The position numbers and the translations under genes were made by a program. From Microtetraspora sp. NBRC 13810 (GTDB taxonomy: Bacteria > Actinomycetota > Actinomycetes > Streptosporangiales > Streptosporangiaceae): DNA of 64,000 nucleotides. The notes under the pieces were generated by a model. That model did not search any database. It had not been told where the DNA came from and worked only from the letters and a program-made list of their open reading frames with translations. How positions within the stretch are numbered: the first letter of the stretch is position 1; every line of letters starts with the position of its first letter. This document shows positions 42,540 through 52,181 of this stretch, piece after piece. The stretch covers positions 149,322 to 213,321 of the forward strand of contig NZ_BSRQ01000015.1 of the NCBI RefSeq assembly GCF_030268685.1, written 5' to 3'.

Positions 42540-44414
42540 TCAGCGGATCGGGCGGTGCACGTTCTGCGCCGTCGTGGCGCCCGGCCGGGCCTCGGAGATC
42601 CACGGGCCCTCCAGCGACGGGTCCAGCACGCCCTCCTCCACGAAGCCGAACCTGCCCGCGAGGACGCTCCGGGCGAGCCGCTCGTCCGGCGCGTCGGTGT
42701 TGTCCCACAGCCGGTCGAACAGCGCGTCGATCCGCAGCCGCGCCTGCCGGCAGAAGGCGTCCGCCAGCTCCTGCGGCGCCGCGCCGTGCTCCCTGGCGTC
42801 CTCGGCGGCCCGCACGCAGACCGCCGTCATCGCGAACAGCTCGGCCCCGATGTCCACGATGCGCCCCAGGAAGCCCTGCTTGTGCTCCAGCCGCCCCTGC
42901 CAGCGCGACATGCCGTAGAACGTCGCGCGGGCCAGCTTGCGGCTCGTGCGCTCGATGTACCGCAGGTGTACGGCCAGCGGGCCGAAACCGGCGTAGGACC
43001 CGGGACGCTGGCCCGGACCGACGACCAGCGTGGGCAGCCAGCGGGCGTAGAAGCCCCCGGCCCTGGCCAGCGCCCGCGCCCGGTCACCGGTGGACGCCGA
43101 GGGGTCGATGAGCTGCCCGGCCGCCGAGAGGTGGGCGTCCACCGCCTCCCGGGCGATGAGCAGGTGCATGATCTCCGTCGAGCCCTCGAAGATCCGGTTG
43201 ATCCGCACGTCGCGGAGCATCTGCTCGGCGGGCACGCCGCGCTCGCCCCTGGCGGCCAGCGAGGCGGCGGTCTCGTACCCGCGCCCGCCCCTGATCTGGA
43301 CCAGCTCGTCGGCGATCCGCCAGGCCATCTCCGAGGCGTAGAGCTTGGCCAGCGCGGCCTCGATGCGGATGTCGTTGCTCTCGTCGTCGGCCATCCGGCT
43401 GGTGAGGTCCACGACCGCCTCGACCGCGTAGGCGGTGGCGGCGATGAACGAGATCTTCCCGGCGACGGCCTCGTGGTCGCCGATCCGGTGCCCCCACTGG
43501 ACCCGGGCGCCGCTCCACTCGCGGGCGATCTTCAGTGCCCACTTGCCGTTGCCGGACATGCACGCGGGCAGCGAGATGCGCCCGGTGTTCAGGGTGGTCA
43601 GGGCGATCTTCAGTCCCTGTCCCTCCCGGCCGATGAGGTTGGCGGCGGGCACCCGGACGCCGTCGAACCGGGTCACGCCGTTCTCGATGCCGCGCAGGCC
43701 CATGAAGGCGTTGCGGCGCTCGACGGTGATGCCGGGGGAGTCCGCCTCGACCACGAAGGCCGAGATGCCGCGCTCGGTGCGCGCCATGACCACGAGCAGG
43801 TCGGCGATCACGCCGTTCGTGGTCCACAGCTTGACCCCGTCCAGCACGTAGTGGTCGCCGTCCCGGCGGGCGGTGGTGGCGAGCCGGGCCGGGTCGGAGC
43901 CCACGTCCGGCTCGGTCAGCAGGAACGCCGACACCTCACCTGCGGCGCACCTCGGCAGGAAGGCGAGCTTCTGCTCCTCGGTGCCGAAGATCCTGAGCGG
44001 CTGCGGCACGCCGATCGACTGGTGGGCCGACAGCAGCGTGGCGACCGCCGGGGAGTAGGAGCTGACCAGCATCAGCGCGCGGGCGTAGTAGAAGTGGCTC
44101 AGGCCGAGCCCGCCGTACTGCTCGTCGATGGTGACGCCGAAGGCGCCGATCCCGGCGAGTCCCTTGATCACCTCGTTGGGCACGCGGGCGTCCGCCTCGA
44201 TGGCGGCCGGGTCCACCCGGGTCTCCAGGAAGGCCCGCAGGGCGGTCAGGAACTCCTCGCCCTTCCTGGTCTGCGTCTCCGGCATCCGGGGCGCGGGATG
44301 CACCAGGTCGAGCCGGAAGTCCCCGAGGAAGAGTTGCCTGCCGAAGCTGGGGCGGGTCCACTCGATCTCCCTGGCCTGCTCCGCGACCGCACGCGCCTTC
44401 GCGTAATCCGTCAT
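42540..44414 (-). CDS. Acyl-CoA dehydrogenase with C-terminal extension (VLCAD-like)
   Basis: A 624-residue acyl-CoA dehydrogenase, longer than the usual 380. ATG at 44414 follows GAGGGGG; a start 54 bases earlier is not needed. FAD/CoA motifs include GEVSAFLLTEPDVGSDPARL and LDGVKLWTTNGVIADLL, and the catalytic region IRGGRGYETAASLAARG. After about residue 410, an alpha-helical extension with ALARAGGFYARWLPTL and FAMTAVCVRAAEDAREHG follows, as in the very-long-chain/FadE-type enzymes. Substrate chain length is not determined. Confidence 0.9.
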   Translation of the reverse strand: MTDYAKARAVAEQAREIEWTRPSFGRQLFLGDFRLDLVHPAPRMPETQTRKGEEFLTALRAFLETRVDPAAIEADARVPNEVIKGLAGIGAFGVTIDEQYGGLGLSHFYYARALMLVSSYSPAVATLLSAHQSIGVPQPLRIFGTEEQKLAFLPRCAAGEVSAFLLTEPDVGSDPARLATTARRDGDHYVLDGVKLWTTNGVIADLLVVMARTERGISAFVVEADSPGITVERRNAFMGLRGIENGVTRFDGVRVPAANLIGREGQGLKIALTTLNTGRISLPACMSGNGKWALKIAREWSGARVQWGHRIGDHEAVAGKISFIAATAYAVEAVVDLTSRMADDESNDIRIEAALAKLYASEMAWRIADELVQIRGGRGYETAASLAARGERGVPAEQMLRDVRINRIFEGSTEIMHLLIAREAVDAHLSAAGQLIDPSASTGDRARALARAGGFYARWLPTLVVGPGQRPGSYAGFGPLAVHLRYIERTSRKLARATFYGMSRWQGRLEHKQGFLGRIVDIGAELFAMTAVCVRAAEDAREHGAAPQELADAFCRQARLRIDALFDRLWDNTDAPDERLARSVLAGRFGFVEEGVLDPSLEGPWISEARPGATTAQNVHRPIR

Positions 44415-44494
44415 CTGGGCCCCCTCACAGGTTGCTCCTGTCGGAGAACTACCCGTGAGTAGGCCCAAGAACTACCCAGAAAAGGGCATTCTTC

Positions 44495-45223
44495 TCACAC
44501 GACGCGTGCGACGCAGAAGACGGTCTGCCCGAACGGCGGGCGGATCAGGCGCTCGATGAGACGGGTGGCGGGCACCACCGTGCGGTCGTAGATCTTCACC
44601 AGACGCGGGTCGGGATAGCCCACCCCGCCCCGGCGCACGGCCAGCCACCAGGCGATGCCGCCCAGGAAGTTGATCGGCTTGAGCACCTCGATCCGCAGCC
44701 CCGCCTCGGTGACCGTCTTGCCCAGGGTCGCCGGCGTGTAGCGGGTGACATGGCCGACCTTGCGGTCGAAGTCCCCGTAAAGCTGCATGTAGCCCGGCAC
44801 CCAGATGATGATGCGGCCGTCCGGCAGGGTGACCCTGGCCAGCGAGCGCAGTGCCTCCACGTCGTCCTCGATGTGCTCCAGCACGTTCATCATCACGACC
44901 GTGTCGACCTTGTCCTTCAGCGGGATCTCGGTCGGCAGGCCGAACTGCAGCACGTCGATGTCGTCCCGGCCGGCGAACCGCTCACCCAGGCGCTCCACGC
45001 AGTAGGGGTCGAAGTCGCTGACCACCAGCCGGTCCAGCCGGGGCAGGAACTGCTCGGCGAAATGGCCCAGACCGGACCCGATCTCCAGCATGGACTTTCC
45101 GACATGCGGCGAGACCATGTCGAACTCGTACTGCCGGTAATTTCTGGCCTCGTCCCCACCCAGGTGGTTCTCCAGGGCCTCGTCACCGGCCGCCGGTTGC
45201 ACTACGCGGTCATATCCAGACAT
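44495..45223 (-). CDS. Class I SAM-dependent methyltransferase
   Basis: A 242-residue enzyme with SAM-binding motif I MLEIGSGLGHFAE, the acidic VVSDFDPYCVERL, and VVMMNVLEHIEDD. The following strand reads DGRIIIWVPGYMQLYGDFDRKVGHV, seen in methyltransferases acting on glycolipids and surface sugars. A C-terminal hydrophobic stretch (FLGGIAWWLAVRRGG) may contact membrane. The substrate is unknown. It is divergent from the AfsR-like ATPase 221 bp away. Confidence 0.87.
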   Translation of the reverse strand: MSGYDRVVQPAAGDEALENHLGGDEARNYRQYEFDMVSPHVGKSMLEIGSGLGHFAEQFLPRLDRLVVSDFDPYCVERLGERFAGRDDIDVLQFGLPTEIPLKDKVDTVVMMNVLEHIEDDVEALRSLARVTLPDGRIIIWVPGYMQLYGDFDRKVGHVTRYTPATLGKTVTEAGLRIEVLKPINFLGGIAWWLAVRRGGVGYPDPRLVKIYDRTVVPATRLIERLIRPPFGQTVFCVARVV

Positions 45224-45444
45224 GCGTTTCCGTCCAGCTCGTTTACACAGTCTCGCTTACAGAGCGCCGCGGCCCGGAGCCGCGATGCAGACCGGGCAGA
45301 GTCTAACGCCAGGTGGTGGGGGCGACTCCCATTCCCAACAAGTAATGACCCCAAACTCCCCTCACCCTGAGTAATGTTCTCTTCTCTCGACGTGATGTTC
45401 CCGATAGGATTCGATGACCAACCTCCCCCTAATAGAGGCGCAAA

Positions 45445-47742
45445 ATGGAGCGAAGCAATCTGCCTGCCGAGGTCACCAGCTTCGTGGGCCGGCGTGCGGA
45501 GCTCGCCGAGATCAAACGGCTCCTGGGCGTTTCACGCCTGGTCACCCTGACCGGTCTCGGCGGTGTGGGCAAGAGCCGGCTGGCCATGCGCGCGGCCAGG
45601 GCGGTCCACCGGTCGTTCCCCGACGGAGTCCGGCTGGTCGAGCTCGCCGACCTGGAGGACCCCGACCTGCTCGGGCACACCGTCTGCCAGGCGCTGGGGC
45701 TCGCCGACCACACCACGCGCGCGCCGATGGAGATCCTTATCGACCATCTGCGCGACCTGCGGGTGCTGCTGCTGCTCGACGGCGCCGACCACCTGGTGCA
45801 GGCGTGCGCGCCGCTCGTCGACTCGCTGCTGCGGGCGGCGCCCCGGCTGCGCATCATGGCCACCAGCCGCCAGGCGCTGGACATCCCCGGTGAGCACCTG
45901 CTGGTCATCTCGCCGCTGCCGATCCCCGCGCCGGACGAGCGCGCCTCCGCCGCGCGGCACGAGAGCGTCGCGCTGTTCGTCGAGCGCGCCTCCGCCGTGA
46001 GCGGCTTCCGGCTCACCGAGCGCAACAGGGAGGCCGTCGCCCGGCTCTGCGCCCGGCTCGACGGCATCCCGCTGGCGCTGGAACTGGCCGCCGTCCGGCT
46101 GCGCGCGATGTCGGTGGAGCAGATCCTCGACCGTCTCGACAGCAGGTTCCGCCTCCTGGTCGGCGGCGGCCCGACCCGGCCCACCAGGCACCAGACGCTG
46201 CGCACCGCGATGGGCTGGAGCCACGAGCTGTGCACCACCGAGGAGCGCCTGCTGTGGGCCCGGCTGTCGGTCTTCGGCGGCTCCTTCGACCTCGACGCCG
46301 CCGAGCGCATCTGCTCCGACGACAAGCTGCCCACCGACGACATCCTCGACGCGGTCTCCGGCCTGGTGGAGAAGTCGATCGTGATGCGCGAGGACGGCGC
46401 GGGCGCCGTGCGCTACCGGCTGCTCGACACCGTCCGCGAGTACGGCGCCGAGTGGCTGCGCCGCCTCGACCCGTCGGCGTCCGGCCGGCTGCGCGCCCGG
46501 CACATGGTCTACTTCGCCGAGCTGGCCCGCGAGTGCGAGACCGCGTGGTTCGGCGCGGGCCAGGTGGAGATCTTCGCCCGCACCCAGGCCGAGCACGGCA
46601 ACCTGCGGGCCGCGCTCGACTTCTGCCTGACCTCCCCCGGCCACGCCCGCGAGGGCATGGAGCTGGCCGGCGCCCTGTGGTTCTACTGGATCGGCTGCGG
46701 CTACCTCGGCGAGGGCAGGCACTGGCTGGACCAGGCCCTCACCCTCGACGCCGGGTCCAGCCTCCAGCGCGCCAAAGCCCTGCTGGCCTGCGGTTACGTC
46801 TCCTCCAGCCAGGGTGACTACGAGCACGCGATCAAGCTGTTCAGCGAGTGCAGGGCGATCGGCGACGAGACCCTCGCGGCCCAGGCCGTGCACCGGATGG
46901 GCTGCGCCACCCTGCTCAACGACGACCTCGAAGCCGCCATCCCGCTCTTCGAGGAGGCGCTGCGGCTCTACAACGGCCTCGAAGCGGTCAGCGACAAGAT
47001 CGCCACCGCGTCCACCGAGCTGGCCCTCGCGATGGCCTTCGGCGGGCGCTGGGAGCGCTCGGCCGAGCTGTGCCGCAACGCCCGCGCCATCTGCGAGCGG
47101 TACGGCGAGCGGTGGGTGCTCGCCCATCTGGACTACGTGGAGTCCTACCGGGCCTGGGCGGTCGGCGACCAGAAACGGGCGATCGAGGCGGCCCGCGAGT
47201 CGCTGACCACGCATCACCTCTTCCACGACACGCTCGGCTGCGTGATGGTGATCGAGCTCATCGCGCTGCTGCTGACCGAGTCCGACGCGCACGAGCGGGC
47301 CGCCGTGCTCCAGGGCGCCGCCGAGCACCTGTGGCACTCGATCGGCCTGCCCCTGTTCGGCTCGCGCAACTTCAACGACGCCCACGTGGAGTGCGCCAGG
47401 CGGGCCCGCGAGGCGCTCGGCGACCGCCGGTACGCCACGGCGGTCGCCCGGGGCCGCCGCCTCGGCCTGGACGCCGCCGTCGTCTACGCGCTGGAGGAGG
47501 ACCACCGGGTGGAGGGCGTGGCACGGCCGACGCTCACCTCCGTCGAGACCCAGATCGCCGAGCTGGTCGCCGAGGGCCTGACCGACCAGGAGGTGGCCGA
47601 GCGCCTGGAGATCGCCGACGAGACGGCCGAGGCACAGGTGGCGGACATCCTCGCCAAGCTGAGCTTCTCCTCCCGCGCCCAGCTCACCGTGTGGATGACC
47701 CAGCAGGGCCGGTTGCCCGGAATGCGGTCCGGATCCGTCTGA
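45445..47742 (+). CDS. AfsR-like NB-ARC ATPase with TPR and C-terminal LuxR-type HTH
   Basis: A 765-residue regulator. Residues about 5-260 are a STAND ATPase: Walker A LTGLGGVGKSRLA, Walker B LLLLDGADH, and the sensor LATSRQALDIPGEH in its family form. TPR-like repeats follow (about 430-660: YEHAIKLFSECRAIGDETLA and AAIPLFEEALRLYNGL). The last 65 residues form a LuxR-type HTH (LTSVETQIAELVAEGLTDQE then AERLEIADETAEAQVADILA). It should act as an ATP- and ligand-responsive transcription activator. A paralogue lies 170 bp downstream. Confidence 0.88.
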   Translation: MERSNLPAEVTSFVGRRAELAEIKRLLGVSRLVTLTGLGGVGKSRLAMRAARAVHRSFPDGVRLVELADLEDPDLLGHTVCQALGLADHTTRAPMEILIDHLRDLRVLLLLDGADHLVQACAPLVDSLLRAAPRLRIMATSRQALDIPGEHLLVISPLPIPAPDERASAARHESVALFVERASAVSGFRLTERNREAVARLCARLDGIPLALELAAVRLRAMSVEQILDRLDSRFRLLVGGGPTRPTRHQTLRTAMGWSHELCTTEERLLWARLSVFGGSFDLDAAERICSDDKLPTDDILDAVSGLVEKSIVMREDGAGAVRYRLLDTVREYGAEWLRRLDPSASGRLRARHMVYFAELARECETAWFGAGQVEIFARTQAEHGNLRAALDFCLTSPGHAREGMELAGALWFYWIGCGYLGEGRHWLDQALTLDAGSSLQRAKALLACGYVSSSQGDYEHAIKLFSECRAIGDETLAAQAVHRMGCATLLNDDLEAAIPLFEEALRLYNGLEAVSDKIATASTELALAMAFGGRWERSAELCRNARAICERYGERWVLAHLDYVESYRAWAVGDQKRAIEAARESLTTHHLFHDTLGCVMVIELIALLLTESDAHERAAVLQGAAEHLWHSIGLPLFGSRNFNDAHVECARRAREALGDRRYATAVARGRRLGLDAAVVYALEEDHRVEGVARPTLTSVETQIAELVAEGLTDQEVAERLEIADETAEAQVADILAKLSFSSRAQLTVWMTQQGRLPGMRSGSV

Positions 47743-47912
47743 CGCCGTCCGGGAAATCGGGTGAACGGGATGAGCGACTCGAACGCGGAAGGGCTTGACC
47801 CTACCCAGTGGCTGAAATATGCACTAGGAAGGGAGTGGTTCACGCTGGGTGACAGTGAGAACCGAGTCCGTGAACAGGTGGGCCGTCTCGGTGGAGGGGT
47901 CGGGGTCCGTTG

Positions 47913-49949
47913 ATGGAGGCGCGGTTGCGGCGAGGCAACCTGCCGGCTGAGACGAGCAGCTTCGTCGGACGCTCGCGGGAGTTGGAGACGGTGTGCGCGT
48001 TGCTGGCGGAGACCCCGCTGGTCACGCTGACCGGCGTGGCGGGCGTGGGCAAGACCAGGCTCGCGCTCAAGGTCGCGGCCGTGCTGGCCCGCGACTTCCC
48101 CGACGGCGTCTGGGTCACCGAGCTGTCCGCCGAGCAGAATCCCGACCTGGTCGCGCACAACGTCGCCGCCGCGCTCGGCCTGATCGAGCAGTCGGTCCGG
48201 CCGCAGGGCGAGGTCGTCGCGGAGTTCCTGGCCGGCAAGAAGATGCTGCTGGTGCTGGACACCTGCGAGCACCTGATCGTGGCCTGCCGGGAGCTGGTGC
48301 GCCTGATCTTCCGGGCCGCGCCCGACGTGCGGGTGCTGGTCACCAGCAGGCAGGCGCTCGCCCTGCCGGTGGAGCGCACGTTCGGCGTCGAGCCGCTGCC
48401 CGTCCCGAAGCAGACCGCGCTCGACCCCGACGGCTACTGCTCGGTCCGGCTGTTCCTGGACCGGGCACTCGCCCTGGTGCCGGACCTCGATCCCGACATC
48501 GACGCCGTCGCCCGGCTGTGCCGACGGCTCGACGGCATCCCGCTGGCGATCGAGCTCGCCGCGCGCCGGGTCCGATCACTGTCGGTGGACCAGATCGCCG
48601 ACCGTCTCGACGACCGCTTCGCGCTGCTCACCAGCGGCAGCCGTACGCCGCTCGGGCGGCACCAGACGCTGCGCACCGCGGTGGGCTGGAGCCATGAGCT
48701 GCTGTCCGCCGAGGAGCGGCTGCTGTGGGCGCGGCTCACCGTCTTCTCCGGGTCCTTCGACTCGGTGACCGCCCAGGCGGTCTGCGCGGACGACCGGCTG
48801 CCCGACATCAGCGGGCCGCTCGACCGCCTCGTCGACAAGTCGATCGTGACCGTCGAGGGCGACCGGCACCGGATGTTCGGCATGGTGCGCGACTACGGCC
48901 GGGAGTGGCTGCGCAGGCTCGGAGAGCACAACCGGCTCGCCCGGCGGCACCGCGAGCACTACCTCTTCCTCGCCCAGCGGGCCGACGAGGAGTGGTACGG
49001 CCCGGAGCAGGCCGAGTGGGCCGACTGGGTGCACCTGGAGTTGCCCAACCTGCGCGTCGCCCTGGACGGCGGGCTGAACGAGCAGGTGGGCCTGGAGCTG
49101 GCCGGTTCGCTGTGGTTCGCGTGGTTCTGCCTGGGACACGCCCGGGAAGGCCGCTACTACCTCGACCGCGTCCTCGACGCCCACCCGCACCCGAGCGCCG
49201 CGCGTACCAAGGCCATGTGGGCGGCCGGCTGGGTCGCCCTCACCCAGGGCGACCTGGACACCGCGGAGCTGCGGGCGAGCGCAGCCCTGGCCGAGGCGCG
49301 CTGCCGCGAGGACGACACCGGCGTCGCCTACTCCACCTACACGGTGGGCGCGATCCAGTTGTTCCGCGGCGACCTGGCGCAGGCCGACATGCTGCTCGCC
49401 CAGGCCCAGGAGCGCTTCGAGCGGGCCGATCGGCCCGAGATCGGGCTGCCCGTCACCCAGGCGGCCCGGGCGCTGCTGTTCAACCTGCGCGGCGACCACG
49501 ACCGCGCGCTCGCCACGCTCGGCTCGCTGCGCGGGCACTGCGCGGAGCGGGGGGAGGTGTGGGCGCTGTCCTGGGGTGATCTGACGCGGTCCCACGCCCA
49601 CCTGGGGCTCGGTGAGGTCGCCGCCGCCGACGCCGCCGCGCGCTCCGCCCTCGACGTCAAGTGGCGGCTGGGTGACGCGATGGGCAGCGCGATGGTGATG
49701 GACCAGCTGGCCGCGACCGCCGTCGCCCGCCGCGACCCCGAGCGCGCGGCCTATCTGCTCGGCGCGGCGCAGCGGATGTGGACCACGGTCGGCCTGCCGC
49801 AGTGCGGCGCCGAGGGGCTGACCGGCGCCCGCGCGAAGCTGGAGAAGTGGATCCGCGGCGTGATCGGCGACGCCGCCTACGGCGCGGCCTTCGCCGTCGG
49901 TCTCACCACCGACCCGGACACCGCCGTCGCCCGCATCCGCGAGGACTGA
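47913..49949 (+). CDS. NB-ARC/TPR ATPase without a DNA-binding domain
   Basis: A 678-residue paralogue of the preceding gene. It shares NLPAETSSFVGRSRELETV, Walker A LTGVAGVGKTRLA, LLVLDTCEHLI and RVLVTSRQALALPVERTFG, then a TPR-like half. The C-terminus ends IRGVIGDAAYGAAFAVGL without any HTH, unlike its neighbour. ATG at 47913 is used; the reading frame can start three bases earlier at TTG. It may be a regulatory partner of the HTH-bearing paralogue, an ATPase sensor, or a degraded regulator; function not assigned. Confidence 0.82.
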   Translation: MEARLRRGNLPAETSSFVGRSRELETVCALLAETPLVTLTGVAGVGKTRLALKVAAVLARDFPDGVWVTELSAEQNPDLVAHNVAAALGLIEQSVRPQGEVVAEFLAGKKMLLVLDTCEHLIVACRELVRLIFRAAPDVRVLVTSRQALALPVERTFGVEPLPVPKQTALDPDGYCSVRLFLDRALALVPDLDPDIDAVARLCRRLDGIPLAIELAARRVRSLSVDQIADRLDDRFALLTSGSRTPLGRHQTLRTAVGWSHELLSAEERLLWARLTVFSGSFDSVTAQAVCADDRLPDISGPLDRLVDKSIVTVEGDRHRMFGMVRDYGREWLRRLGEHNRLARRHREHYLFLAQRADEEWYGPEQAEWADWVHLELPNLRVALDGGLNEQVGLELAGSLWFAWFCLGHAREGRYYLDRVLDAHPHPSAARTKAMWAAGWVALTQGDLDTAELRASAALAEARCREDDTGVAYSTYTVGAIQLFRGDLAQADMLLAQAQERFERADRPEIGLPVTQAARALLFNLRGDHDRALATLGSLRGHCAERGEVWALSWGDLTRSHAHLGLGEVAAADAAARSALDVKWRLGDAMGSAMVMDQLAATAVARRDPERAAYLLGAAQRMWTTVGLPQCGAEGLTGARAKLEKWIRGVIGDAAYGAAFAVGLTTDPDTAVARIRED

Positions 49950-49973
49950 GGGGCCGGGCCCGCCGCGCGGCCT

Positions 49974-51002
49974 CTACTCCGCCGGGTCCGGGGCGGCGAG
50001 CCAGGCGTCGACCTCTTTGAGGAGGTCGTTCCTGACCCCTTCCGGAGCCGCCGAGGAGCGGATCGACTGGCGGGCCAGCTCGGCCAGCTCCGCGTCGCGG
50101 AAGCCGCACACCTCGCGGGCCAGCTCGTACTGCGCGAGCAGCCGGGAGCCGAAGAGCAGCGGGTCGTCGGCGCCGAGCGCGATCGGCACACCCGCCTCGA
50201 ACAGCCTGCGCAGCGGCACGTCCTGCGGGCTCTCCGCCACGCCGAGCCCGACGTTGGAGGTCGGGCAGACCTCGCAGGTGATCTGCCGGTCGGCCAGCCG
50301 CTCCATCAGCCGCCGCGACTCCGCCGAGCGCACGCCGTGCCCCAGGCGGTCGGCGTCGAGGTCGTCCACGCACTCGGCCACGCTGACCGGCCCGGACAGC
50401 TCGCCGCCGTGCGGTACGGCCAGCAGGCCCGCCCGCTTCGCGATCCGGAACGCTCCATCGAAGTCGCGCGCCCGGCCCCTGCGCTCGTCGTTGGACAGCC
50501 CGAAACCGACCACGCCTTCGCCCGCGTACTGCGCGGCGAGCCGGGCCAGCGTCTTGGCGTCGAGCGGATGCCTGGTCCGGTTGGCCGCCACGATCACCGC
50601 GATGCCGACGCCCTCGGCCCGCTCCGCCGTCCGCGCCGCGTCGAGCACGAGGTCCAGCGTCGCCGACAGCCCGCCGAACCGCTGCGCGTACCCGGAGGGG
50701 TCCACCTGGATCTCCAGCCACCGGGAGCCCTCGGCCGCCTCGTCCGCCGCCGCCTCGCGCAGCAGGCGGTACACGTCCTCGGGCCGCCGCAGGACCGAAC
50801 GCGCGATGTCGTAGAGCCGCTGGAAGCGGAACCAGCCGCGCTCGTCGGTGGCGCGCAGCTTCGGCGGCCACTCCTCCTTCAGCGCCTCGGGAAGGTGCAG
50901 CGCGTGTTCCCTGGCCAGCTCGATCAGCGTCGAATGCCGCATGGAACCGGTGAAGTGAAGATGAAGATGGGCTTTCGGCAGTTTGTCGAGTGGACGTGGC
51001 AT
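49974..51002 (-). CDS. add: Adenosine deaminase
   Basis: A metal-dependent hydrolase of purine salvage, 342 residues from ATG 51002 (GTG 51026 is possible). The zinc motif HLHLHFTG and catalytic HGGE are visible, followed by DRLGHGVR and the Asp in IALGADDPLL. The signature SNVGLG lies before the last segment. Family members deaminate adenosine or related nucleosides; conservation of these ligands favours an active enzyme, though precise substrate preference is unproven. It converges on the ATPase gene. Confidence 0.9.
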   Translation of the reverse strand: MPRPLDKLPKAHLHLHFTGSMRHSTLIELAREHALHLPEALKEEWPPKLRATDERGWFRFQRLYDIARSVLRRPEDVYRLLREAAADEAAEGSRWLEIQVDPSGYAQRFGGLSATLDLVLDAARTAERAEGVGIAVIVAANRTRHPLDAKTLARLAAQYAGEGVVGFGLSNDERRGRARDFDGAFRIAKRAGLLAVPHGGELSGPVSVAECVDDLDADRLGHGVRSAESRRLMERLADRQITCEVCPTSNVGLGVAESPQDVPLRRLFEAGVPIALGADDPLLFGSRLLAQYELAREVCGFRDAELAELARQSIRSSAAPEGVRNDLLKEVDAWLAAPDPAE

Positions 51003-51100
51003 TTCCCCATGGTGCCGTACCGTCACCGCTCCGCGAGGCGGGTCCGTCTCAACCTCAGGCGCTTCCGGGGCGTTGTGAGGGGCGAAAGGGGACCTGGCTG

Positions 51101-51433
51101 ATGACTGAAGAAGACGAGGCGGCCTTCGACGAGTTCGTGGCCGCCCGCGGTACGGCGCTGTTACGCACCGCGATCCTGGTCTGCGGCTCCTCCCGGCACG
51201 ACGCCGAGGACCTTCTCCAGAGCGCCCTGGAGAAGGTCTACCGGCACTGGCCGAGGGTCCGGCACGACCGTCCGGAGTCCTACGTCAGGCGTGTGCTGGT
51301 CAACGCCGCCATCTTGGCGGCCCGGCGGCGGAAGGTGATCAGGGAGATCTCCTTCGCCAGGCCGCCGGAGACCCCCGTGCCCGCCGCCGACCTCGACCTG
51401 CGCGAGGCGCTCCTCGCCGAGCTGCGGCTGCCG
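51101..51433 (+). pseudogene. SigE-family ECF sigma factor remnant, region 4 lost
   Basis: From ATG 51101, about 110 codons match a SigE-family ECF sigma factor: DEFVAARGTALLRTAILVCG, HDAEDLLQSALEKVYRHW, and SYVRRVLVNAAILAARRRK in region 2. At the point where region 4 should begin (after LREALLAELR), the frame runs into unrelated Pro/Arg-rich residues. The -35-binding HTH is absent. The next bases belong, in another frame, to the following gene, so an internal deletion has fused the two genes. Confidence 0.75.
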
Positions 51434-52082
51434 TCCAGGCCCCTCCCGGGCTGGCCACCGCCGTACGCCGCGCGCGCCGCGCCTCCTCCGCCCGGTCCCG
51501 TACGGCGGGCGTGGCGCTGGCCACGGTGGCGATCGCGGGAGCGGTGCCGGTCTTCCTCACCGAGAGCCACGTCCTGCGGGAGGCGGCCGGGGATCCGGCG
51601 ACCGCCGTGCCGTCACGGGTCACCGTGCCGGACGTCCGGGGGATCATGGCCGAGCAGGCCGACCGGGTGCTGGAGGCCGCGGGCGTGCTGCGCGAGTTCG
51701 GCGCCACGCCGTCCACTCCTACGGCGTGCCGCACACCTACTCCACGTCGTGGGACATCGAGGGCGAATGGTTCGGCGCCCTCGCCTTCTCGGCGACCGTC
51801 TTCACCGCAGACGCGGTCCGGGAGGCGAACACGACGATCTCGCACCTGCGTGACGCGGGCGCCGAGCCCGTCGAGATCCGCGACGGCGTGCACGCCTACC
51901 TCGCGGTCCTCGGTGAGGGCGGGAGTGTGCCCGGCGGCGAGGGCGCCCTGACCCTGTCCTGGGTGGAGTCGCCCGGTCTCGCCGTGCAGCTGTTCCTCAG
52001 CGAGGCGTTCGACCGGCGGCCCGGGGTGGACGGCCGCGCCGAGCTGATCAAGGTCGCCGAACGGCTCCGCGTCGTGGACTGA
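51434..52082 (+). pseudogene. Membrane-anchored protein remnant downstream of the sigma remnant
   Basis: In one frame the region encodes LATAVRRARRASSARSRTAG then a helix (VALATVAIAGAVPVFL), and ends near GVLREFGATP. In the next frame it continues SYGVPHTYSTSWDIEGEW to the stop at 52082. A single missing base near 51713 (restoring ATPVHSYGVPH) would join the two. The N-terminus is lost in the deletion that truncated the sigma gene. It was probably the sigma factor's partner or an adjacent membrane protein. The frameshift could also be a sequencing error. Confidence 0.7.
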
Positions 52083-52101
52083 TCCGGCCGGGGCACGGAA
52101 A

Positions 52102-52130
52102 GGGCCCCGGACCGCCTGGGTCCGGGGCCC
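52102..52130. terminator. Strong hairpin between convergent genes
   Basis: GGGCCCCGGACC (52102-52113) pairs perfectly with GGTCCGGGGCCC (52119-52130) over a 5-base loop. It lies between the eroded sigma locus and the convergent aminotransferase gene and may terminate in both directions. Confidence 0.8.
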
Positions 52131-52181
52131 CGTCGCTTCGTCAGCGCTTTCCGCCAGCGGGCCTTCGCGGGCGGGCCTTCG

